Below, piece after piece: positions 58,336-64,000 of a stretch of 64,000 nt of DNA; the first letter of the stretch is position 1, and every line of letters begins with the position of its first letter. The position numbers and the translations under genes are program-made. Source of the stretch: Leptospira neocaledonica (lineage in GTDB: Bacteria; Spirochaetota; Leptospiria; Leptospirales; Leptospiraceae). Location of the stretch: the NCBI RefSeq assembly GCF_002812205.1, contig NZ_NPEA01000006.1, forward strand, positions 217,075 to 281,074, written 5' to 3'. A model generated the notes under the pieces. The model did not search any database and was not told where the DNA came from. It saw only the letters and a list, made by a program, of their open reading frames with translations.

Positions 58336-58695
58336 TTATTCGTAATCCTCGTCTATGTTTTGGATCGGTTTGCGTCCTGCAAATCCCTCGTCGTATCCGT
58401 GTTCGAAAAGAAGGTCCTCTTCTCCCAGATGCCAACAATAATAACCTTTACCGTTATCGAAGTCCACGAGCCAAAGCCCTTTAACTTCTATCCCAAGTTC
58501 CCGGATCTTTCCGGACCATTCTACCAGCAGTTCTTCGACCTTGGTCTCTCTGGCTTCCTGTTCATTCTCTTGGTATAAACCGTTTTTCAGTTCTTGGTGA
58601 ACCTTTCCCACGGTTTCGTAAAATTCTTCCGTGATCGATCGGACATAGGGCAGAATTTTACGGGCTTCTTCGTATGTCCAGATCTTACGTTCCAT
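58336..58695 (-). CDS. DUF2203 family protein
   Basis: A 119-residue acidic protein matching DUF2203: an N-terminal W/FTxEEAxxxLPxVR-like block ([20 protein letters not shown]), a helix, and the C-terminal [20 protein letters not shown] with the Trp-His motif. The biochemical role of the family is unknown. GGAGAAGA precedes the ATG. It lies between pyrB and dapL with minimal gaps, clearly in their operon, though neither pathway explains it. Confidence 0.9.
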   Translation of the reverse strand: MERKIWTYEEARKILPYVRSITEEFYETVGKVHQELKNGLYQENEQEARETKVEELLVEWSGKIRELGIEVKGLWLVDFDNGKGYYCWHLGEEDLLFEHGYDEGFAGRKPIQNIDEDYE

Positions 58696-58705
58696 TCTTC
58701 TCCGT

Positions 58706-59632
58706 TTAAAAACGAACGCCTAATGAAAGGCAGAGTAACGTCATTCTGCTCACCACTCCGTATTTTGCCTGACGGAAGTAAGCTGCATTCGGAAGATCAT
58801 CCACGTCCGTAGAGAGTTCGTTCACTCTTGGAAGAGGATGGAGCACTGTTGTCTCTTTTTTAGATGCGAGTATCAATTCTTTGTTCAGTTTGAAGGATTC
58901 TTTTAGTCTTTCGTATTCTCTATGATCCGGAAATCTTTCTTCTTGGATGCGAGTCACATAGGCAACGTCACATTCCCAAACTTTTTTGATATCATCCGAT
59001 TCTTCGAAAGTGATCGGGAATCCTGCAAGTCCCTTCTTATAAGACTCAGGCAATGAAAGTTCAGGCGGAGAAATCAAGTATAAGTGAACATTATAATGTC
59101 GGAGAAGATTAATCAAACTATGGATTGTTCTTCCATATTTCAGATCTCCGATGAATGCAAGAGTCAGTCCGTCCAATTTTCCTTTTTCGGAAATGATCGT
59201 GTATAGATCCAGAAGTGCCTGTGTTGGATGTTGTCCTGCTCCGTCTCCTGCATTGATAACAGGGATCTTAACTGCTCCTGCCGCGATGCGAGAAGAACCT
59301 TCTACAGGATGTCGGATGACTGCGATGTCTGCGTACGCCTCTACCATTTTCATGGTATCGTACAAAGTTTCACCTTTGGAGATGGATGAAAATTGGAAAC
59401 CTACAGTGGAAATTACCCTTCCCCCCAACCTTTCCATGGCAGCTTCGAATGAGAGTCTGGTCCTTGTAGAAGCCTCGAAAAAAAGAGAAGCCAGAAGTTT
59501 GCCTTCTAAAATCCCAAAGGCTTTATTTTGCTCCACCAGCCTTTCCATCTCTCTGGTTCTTTCGACTAAAAAGTCCAGATCCGCCTTGGAGAACTGGTCC
59601 GTATCCAGGATATTCTTATGCTCGTACGCCAT
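58706..59632 (-). CDS. pyrB: Aspartate carbamoyltransferase, catalytic chain
   Basis: A 308-residue enzyme making N-carbamoylaspartate from carbamoyl phosphate and aspartate, the committed step of pyrimidine synthesis. The carbamoyl phosphate site is [12 protein letters not shown], and [12 protein letters not shown] and HPLPRVNEL are the other signature blocks. Length is typical of the catalytic chain. No pyrI regulatory chain gene is adjacent. First gene of an operon with DUF2203 and dapL. No strong ribosome site is seen. Confidence 0.96.
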   Translation of the reverse strand: MAYEHKNILDTDQFSKADLDFLVERTREMERLVEQNKAFGILEGKLLASLFFEASTRTRLSFEAAMERLGGRVISTVGFQFSSISKGETLYDTMKMVEAYADIAVIRHPVEGSSRIAAGAVKIPVINAGDGAGQHPTQALLDLYTIISEKGKLDGLTLAFIGDLKYGRTIHSLINLLRHYNVHLYLISPPELSLPESYKKGLAGFPITFEESDDIKKVWECDVAYVTRIQEERFPDHREYERLKESFKLNKELILASKKETTVLHPLPRVNELSTDVDDLPNAAYFRQAKYGVVSRMTLLCLSLGVRF

Positions 59633-59732
59633 TTTCTGGACAGATTGATCCGACCGGACGCGGAGGCAAGAGAATTAAAAAAAAGGCTTTTCGAGTCCAT
59701 ATCCGAGAGTATCTTAAGGATATAAGTTTCCC

Positions 59733-59924
59733 ATGTCAGGCAAAGATTCCATCCAAGAAATTATAGATCTTTATAAGAAGGATATAGATCGAACCTTAAT
59801 CAAAGAGAATCTAAAATTGACCCCGACTGAGCGTATTCGAAAATTAGAGGAACTCCAACTGGTTGCCGAAGAGATGCGGCGAGTCGGAAAGAAATGGATG
59901 CAATCTCAGAATGACAAAATTTGA
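59733..59924 (+). CDS. Small helical protein paired with a nucleotidyltransferase
   Basis: A 63-residue charged, all-helical protein (DRTLIKENLKLTPTERIRKL, LVAEEMRRVGKKW). The NLxLTPxERIRxLEELQ pattern is one I have seen in small proteins preceding nucleotidyltransferase genes, so this is probably a conserved pair. AAGGA lies 13 bases before the ATG, rather far. It overlaps the next gene by 14 bases. It may be the antitoxin-like or regulatory partner of the nucleotidyltransferase. Confidence 0.65.
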   Translation: MSGKDSIQEIIDLYKKDIDRTLIKENLKLTPTERIRKLEELQLVAEEMRRVGKKWMQSQNDKI

Positions 59925-60390
59925 GAAAATCCTCGAACTATTAGAAAAGGCCGGCATCGATTATATTCTGATTGGTGGTCTTGCTGCTACAGCCTTCGGT
60001 TCTTCCCGTTTAACTACAGATATTGATCTGGTTTATTCTCGATCTCCAGAGAACCGGAAAAGAATATCTCAGATGTTTTCCTCTTTGCATCCTTATTTAA
60101 GAGGGGCTCCTCCAAATTTACCTTTTCAATTCGATGAAAGAACTCTTTCCTCCGGTTTAAATTTCACTCTGAGTACTGATTTAGGTGATATTGATCTATT
60201 AGCCGAAGTACCAGGTGGAAATTATGAAAGTTTAAAAAACGATACGATAGCTCTCGAAATTTTCGGTCAAAAATGTAAATGTATCGGACTGAAAAAATTG
60301 ATCGAGCTTAAAAAAGCAAGCGGCCGCCCGAAAGACTTTGAGGCTATTGCAGAACTCGAAGCAATTTTAGAAGAACAGAATAAACTTTAG
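59911..60390 (+). CDS. Nucleotidyltransferase, AbiEii/MNT-like
   Basis: A 159-residue protein with the nucleotidyltransferase signature: GG followed by LAATAFGSSRLTTDIDL (GG-x-DhD pattern) and a third acid in LGDIDLLAEVPGG. The residues needed for metal binding and NMP transfer are thus present. The frame extends upstream to 59863 inside the partner gene, but ATG 59911 (MTKFEKILELLEKAG) is the natural start. Enzymes of this type can modify tRNA or a partner protein in toxin-antitoxin systems; here the target is unknown. A composite repeat follows. Confidence 0.8.
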   Translation: MTKFEKILELLEKAGIDYILIGGLAATAFGSSRLTTDIDLVYSRSPENRKRISQMFSSLHPYLRGAPPNLPFQFDERTLSSGLNFTLSTDLGDIDLLAEVPGGNYESLKNDTIALEIFGQKCKCIGLKKLIELKKASGRPKDFEAIAELEAILEEQNKL

Positions 60391-60407
60391 ATTCTAAGTT
60401 TAGTTAT

Positions 60408-60513
60408 TTCGCACGGAGAACACTGAGGCCACAGAGAGAATGCGATGTAGGAGTTCCTACATGACATTTCTCTGCGACTCCGCGCCTCTGTGTAAAAATA
60501 TCTCAGGGTCTCT
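60408..60513. repeat. Composite dispersed repeat before the RND gene end
   Basis: TTCGCACGGAG...CACAGAG on the left, the core GCGATGTAGGAGTTCCTACAT (60442-60462, a palindrome of TGTAGGAG/TTCCTACA type), and CTCTGCGACTCCGCGCCTCTG on the right. Same building blocks as at 23092-23172 and 42021-42117. It fills the gap between two convergent genes. Confidence 0.7.
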
Positions 60514-60533
60514 TAAATCTTTGAGACTTTCCC

Positions 60534-63500
60534 TTAATGATGCTTTGGTTCCGGTTTGGTTTTAAATCCTAACTTAGCTCTCAAATGTGAAAACACCGAA
60601 AGTGTCACAGGAACATAGAGCAAACTTCCCAGAGTTCCGAATCCAAGTCCCCAACCTAATGCCAAGGTCATCGGGATCAATACCGGATCCGATCCACCCA
60701 CACTATATGCTGTTGGAAGAAGTCCCGCAACAGTAGTTAATGTAGTCAATAAGATAGGACGGAACCTTCTGCGGCTTGCCTCGAGTAAGATCTCATCCAA
60801 AGGTGCGTTGGAAGATTTGCGTATCGAATCGATACAATCCACAAGTACGATGGATGCATTTACTAGAACCCCTGCGAGCCCGATGATACCAATCATAGCT
60901 AAGAAGCTGAATGCTTTTCCGGATAATACAAATCCTGCTACGATTCCCACGAATCCGAGTGGGATTGTGCTCAAGATCAGAATAGGCCTTACCACATTCT
61001 GCAAAGTTAATGCAAGAATAATAAAGATCCCGAGTAACGCGATCAGTCCCGCTTTTCCAAGAGAAGCCATGGATCTTTGTGTGTCCTTCTCCTCTCCCCC
61101 GAATACGATGGAAACTCCAGGATATTGTCTTTCGATCAAAGGTTTGAACTCGTCGATCACCTTTTGGTTGGCCTCTCTGGAAGTCATTCCTGACTCGATC
61201 TTGATATCCGCGTTCACAGTGACCGCTCTTTCAAAATCTCTATGAGAAAGTAATTCAGGAGAATCTTTCAGATCCATTCTGGAAATTTTTGCAAGGTTCG
61301 TGATGTTTCCGGCCTTGTTTCTAAGAGGAATACTTTTTACTTCTTCCGGATTTTTACGGAAGTTCTTATCGTACATCACTCTCAGATAAATTTTGGTCTT
61401 ACCTTGGCGAACATTACCAGCCCTCTCTCCATCGTATGCCGTTCTAAGCATGTTTGCAGCGGAGAAGGTAGAAACCCCGGTAAAACTTTCCAATCCCTCA
61501 TCGAGCTGGATATACATCTGTTTTCGTCCGTTCCTATAGTCGTCACGAACTGAATGTACACCCTTGATCCCTTTTAAGAAAGATTGTAGATCTGCGGAAA
61601 CTTTTTTGAGCACCTCGTAATCTTTTCCGAGTACTCCGATCGTAATAGGTGCTCCGATCGGAGGAGCCATCGCCATTTCTTCCAAATACACATCGGAAAG
61701 TCCCGGTGTTTTTCGGATATCGTTCTCGATGGAAGCCAATATCGCAGAAGCCTTTCTTTCTCGTTTGGACTCCGGAGTGAGATATACCATGATCACTCCC
61801 AGGTTTTCTCCGAATCTGGATAATGGATCATCCGGATCCGTTTGTTGTACTCCGATCTTGGTGGAATAACTTACCAATTCTTCTTTAGGGATCTTCTTCA
61901 AGATCTCTTCCATATACTTCATCTTATCTCTGGTTTGGAAGATACGAGAAGAAGGAGGAAACTCCGCCTTGATCAAGAAAATTTCAATGTCCTCTTTCGG
62001 GAAAAGAATAAAGTCCATCTGGGACATTACACCGCAAGAACCCATGACCACGAATATAATCGCAAAGAAGGATTTGTTTCGATTTCGGATCGTCAATGCC
62101 ACAAAATCTGCAAACCTTTCTTCCATTCTTGCAAAAAAAGAATCCAAGGATTTTCGGAACTTTGAGGACCTCTTCAATTCGTCCGGAGTTTTAGCGAAAG
62201 CTGCAATTCTAGAAGGAAGGAATAAGAAGGATTCAATCAAACTCGCGGTCAATGCGATAATCACCACAAGTGGGATCTGCCAGATAAATTTTCCCATGAT
62301 CCCTGCCATGAATAACATAGGAAGGAATGCCGCCACAGTGGTGAGATAAGATCCAAAAATCGGAACTAACATCTCAGTGGTTCCTTTCAAGGCAGCGGAT
62401 GTTTTATCCATTCTCTCGCCTAGATAGGTATAAATGTTTTCCGAAATTACGATGGAGTTATCTACGAGCATCCCGAGAGAAATGATAAGCCCCATCATGG
62501 AGATCATATTAAAGGAAACATCGAAGAATGGAAGTGCCGCAAATGTCATAAGCATCGAAAGAGGCAATGACATAGAGGTCAAGGTTGCAGTTCTGAAATC
62601 TAAGAACAAAAACAAGATCCCAAAAACGATCAAAAATCCGATGAGCGCGTTAGAAGAAACCACATTCAATCTGTTCTTAGTTCTTTTTGCCTCATCATTT
62701 AATTTGAATGTTTTGATACTTTCCGGATAAATTTTTTCCAGTTCCTTTAATCTAGCCTGGACATTGTCCGCGACTTCAATCGCATCCGCTCTTTCCTTTT
62801 TGATCACGGAAAGCACTAGACCCTGTTGTCCGTTTGCAATCGCAAGAAATCTAGGATATTCGAAAGTATCCTCCACCCTTGCAAGATTTCCGATACGTAC
62901 AGTGGAGAATATATCATTGGTCCGAACCGGGATCTTTCCAATCTCGGAAGGTTGTTTGAATTCTCCGTCAATCCGTAGATCAAATGCATTCTCCGAATCC
63001 ACGGAACCCGCAGGCAAATTGATATTTCTTGTGCGGATCGTTCTTGTGATATCAGAAAGATCCAATTGGTATTGTTTTAATCTGTCCGCATTTACAAGAA
63101 TATGCCATTCTCTATCACGTTTTCCGAATACATCGACTCTGGCAATCCCTGGGATCTTTTCCAATTCCAGTTCTATAAATTCTGCGATCGTATGAAGCTC
63201 TATCTCGTCCTTTCCACCATAAACGGAAAAGTCCATGATCGGGAAGGAACCCGATTTTCTTTCCGTAATTTTAGGTTTTTCCGTAACCTGCACTGGAAAA
63301 TCGGAAATTGCGTTGTCTACAGCTCTTCGGATTTCATCCAAAACTTTTTCCGGATTTTTTTCTTCTAAGCTGACACGGACATCTATATCAGAAACAGAAT
63401 TACGGGAGAAGGAACGGATCTCATCGATACCGTCTATCTCCTTTATCTTTTCCTCGATAGGATACGTTACCCGTAATTCCACGTCCGCAGGAGAAGCTCC

Positions 63501-63659
63501 CGGGAATTTTGTGGTGATTACGAGCTGCTTCATATCCACGTTCGGAAAAGCGTCTCTGCGCAAACCGCAAAGGGACATTCCCCCAGCGGCAAAAATGAAT
63601 ATGACTCCCAAATACATGAAGAGTCTATTGTGAATGAAGGATTGTATTATCGTTCTCAT
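60534..63659 (-). CDS. RND-family efflux transporter permease
   Basis: A 1041-residue inner-membrane pump of the AcrB/HAE1 type with 12 membrane segments and two large periplasmic loops. N-terminal [19 protein letters not shown] and the TM4 motif [13 protein letters not shown] are typical; the second Asp of the AcrB proton relay (DD) is Asn here, as in many RND pumps. Driven by the proton gradient, it would expel drugs, metals or lipids, with a periplasmic adaptor and outer-membrane channel. Neither partner gene is in the window. It starts 12 bases after a desaturase gene, so the pair may be linked to membrane lipids. Confidence 0.93.
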   Translation of the reverse strand: MRTIIQSFIHNRLFMYLGVIFIFAAGGMSLCGLRRDAFPNVDMKQLVITTKFPGASPADVELRVTYPIEEKIKEIDGIDEIRSFSRNSVSDIDVRVSLEEKNPEKVLDEIRRAVDNAISDFPVQVTEKPKITERKSGSFPIMDFSVYGGKDEIELHTIAEFIELELEKIPGIARVDVFGKRDREWHILVNADRLKQYQLDLSDITRTIRTRNINLPAGSVDSENAFDLRIDGEFKQPSEIGKIPVRTNDIFSTVRIGNLARVEDTFEYPRFLAIANGQQGLVLSVIKKERADAIEVADNVQARLKELEKIYPESIKTFKLNDEAKRTKNRLNVVSSNALIGFLIVFGILFLFLDFRTATLTSMSLPLSMLMTFAALPFFDVSFNMISMMGLIISLGMLVDNSIVISENIYTYLGERMDKTSAALKGTTEMLVPIFGSYLTTVAAFLPMLFMAGIMGKFIWQIPLVVIIALTASLIESFLFLPSRIAAFAKTPDELKRSSKFRKSLDSFFARMEERFADFVALTIRNRNKSFFAIIFVVMGSCGVMSQMDFILFPKEDIEIFLIKAEFPPSSRIFQTRDKMKYMEEILKKIPKEELVSYSTKIGVQQTDPDDPLSRFGENLGVIMVYLTPESKRERKASAILASIENDIRKTPGLSDVYLEEMAMAPPIGAPITIGVLGKDYEVLKKVSADLQSFLKGIKGVHSVRDDYRNGRKQMYIQLDEGLESFTGVSTFSAANMLRTAYDGERAGNVRQGKTKIYLRVMYDKNFRKNPEEVKSIPLRNKAGNITNLAKISRMDLKDSPELLSHRDFERAVTVNADIKIESGMTSREANQKVIDEFKPLIERQYPGVSIVFGGEEKDTQRSMASLGKAGLIALLGIFIILALTLQNVVRPILILSTIPLGFVGIVAGFVLSGKAFSFLAMIGIIGLAGVLVNASIVLVDCIDSIRKSSNAPLDEILLEASRRRFRPILLTTLTTVAGLLPTAYSVGGSDPVLIPMTLALGWGLGFGTLGSLLYVPVTLSVFSHLRAKLGFKTKPEPKHH

Positions 63660-63671
63660 ATGTTTTTCTTT

Positions 63672-64000
63672 TTATTTAGAAATTTTTCCATCCAAAGGTT
63701 CTAGGAGCCCGCCCCATTGGCTCCATGCTTGTTTCATAAAACTTTTATCCCAGGTTTCCCCACAAACCTCCATTTGTTTCGGCAATCGATCCCAGGAACA
63801 TCCAGGGAATCTATGATGAATCCTATGATAATTAAAATGTAAAAAAAACGCACTCACCGTTTTCGGTAGAGTTAAATTAAAGGCCGAATTTTTATCATTA
63901 ATTTCTTTCCCGTAGTGATACGCATTATCAAAAAATGATATAAAAAAGGATCTGCTCAGAAGTAGGAATACCAACAAAGGCCAGTTACTTCCGAACAACC
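63672..64000 (-). CDS. Fatty acid desaturase, C-terminal part (runs off window)
   Basis: About 109 residues of the C-terminal end. The third histidine box is clear in NYHRIHHRFPGCSW (HxxHH), and DNAYHYGKEI upstream fits the conserved His before it. Membrane di-iron desaturases put double bonds into acyl chains. The 5' end lies beyond position 64000; a Met near 63998 is probably internal. It lies just upstream of the RND gene on the same strand. Confidence 0.8.
   Translation of the reverse strand, partial: LFGSNWPLLVFLLLSRSFFISFFDNAYHYGKEINDKNSAFNLTLPKTVSAFFLHFNYHRIHHRFPGCSWDRLPKQMEVCGETWDKSFMKQAWSQWGGLLEPLDGKISK

Noticed and set aside
62764..63195. Several plus-strand frames of 100-145 codons across 60.8-63.6 kb
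   Set aside because: All lie opposite the RND gene, and their Ser/Ile/Leu-rich content reflects the reverse complement of its codons.
60534..63659. Asn in place of the second proton-relay Asp of the RND pump as a defect
   Set aside because: Many working RND transporters carry DN at this place, so it is not a sign of inactivation.

Overview
The window reads as a chromosomal segment of a spirochaete of the genus Leptospira. The signs are spirochaete-type lipoboxes on several exported proteins, LL-diaminopimelate aminotransferase (DapL), the long insert-bearing form of IspG, a bactofilin, an osmoregulated periplasmic glucan operon (opgG-opgH), and many conserved-looking proteins of no recognised family. 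The base composition looks moderately AT-rich rather than extremely so, which would suit an intermediate-clade or saprophytic species better than L. interrogans; that is an inference. No rRNA, tRNA, CRISPR array, transposase or integrase was recognised.

Layout. 1-5.1 kb: minus-strand genes, with a bactofilin-pdxA-membrane protein operon, an acetyltransferase broken by a frameshift, and two unknown proteins. 5.1-11.8 kb: plus-strand lytic transglycosylase, citrate synthase with a clear terminator, then three consecutive RNA methyltransferase-type genes ending in a TrmH/SpoU enzyme. 11.8-20.7 kb: an apparent inserted cassette holding a 2385-residue exported SpvB/VCBS/RHS protein with a metalloprotease-like tip and three small exported proteins. 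20.7-32 kb: GT-B glycosyltransferase, cyclopropane synthase, opgG-X-opgH and glutamate synthase large subunit. 32-49 kb: an MFS exporter, lipoproteins, IspG, a C45-type hydrolase, an AraC-type membrane regulator, an outer-membrane barrel candidate, and an SDR/TetR pair. 49-60 kb: lipase-like lipoprotein, a NifU-like/pentapeptide fusion, rho-rpmE, a PAS-Fis regulator, pyrB-DUF2203-dapL, and a small gene paired with a nucleotidyltransferase. 60.5-64 kb: an RND pump and the C-terminal part of a fatty acid desaturase that runs off the window.

The most interesting region is the RHS cassette. Its left edge is the last codons of trmH and its right edge is a 17/19-base copy of those codons, still reading V-L-R-Q-T-R-stop, whose TAA overlaps the ATG of the next gene (TAATG). 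This fits an ancestral trmH-glycosyltransferase operon opened by an element that targeted the 3' end of trmH. The giant protein has its own signal-like N-terminus, seven VCBS/FG-GAP-type repeats, YD repeats, an unexpected hydrophobic hairpin just before the RHS core, and a C-terminal domain with HEEGH. Two of the three following genes look like tandem divergent TRL-like exported proteins. Together this could be a polymorphic toxin with accessory or immunity proteins, but that role is inferred.

A second theme is dispersed repeats: a short palindrome around TGTAGGAGTTCCTACA, often coupled with CACAGAG/CTCTGTG arms, sits in at least five gene gaps, and other GC-rich repeats lie at 3738-3767, 44.0-44.2 kb and 52.15-52.25 kb.
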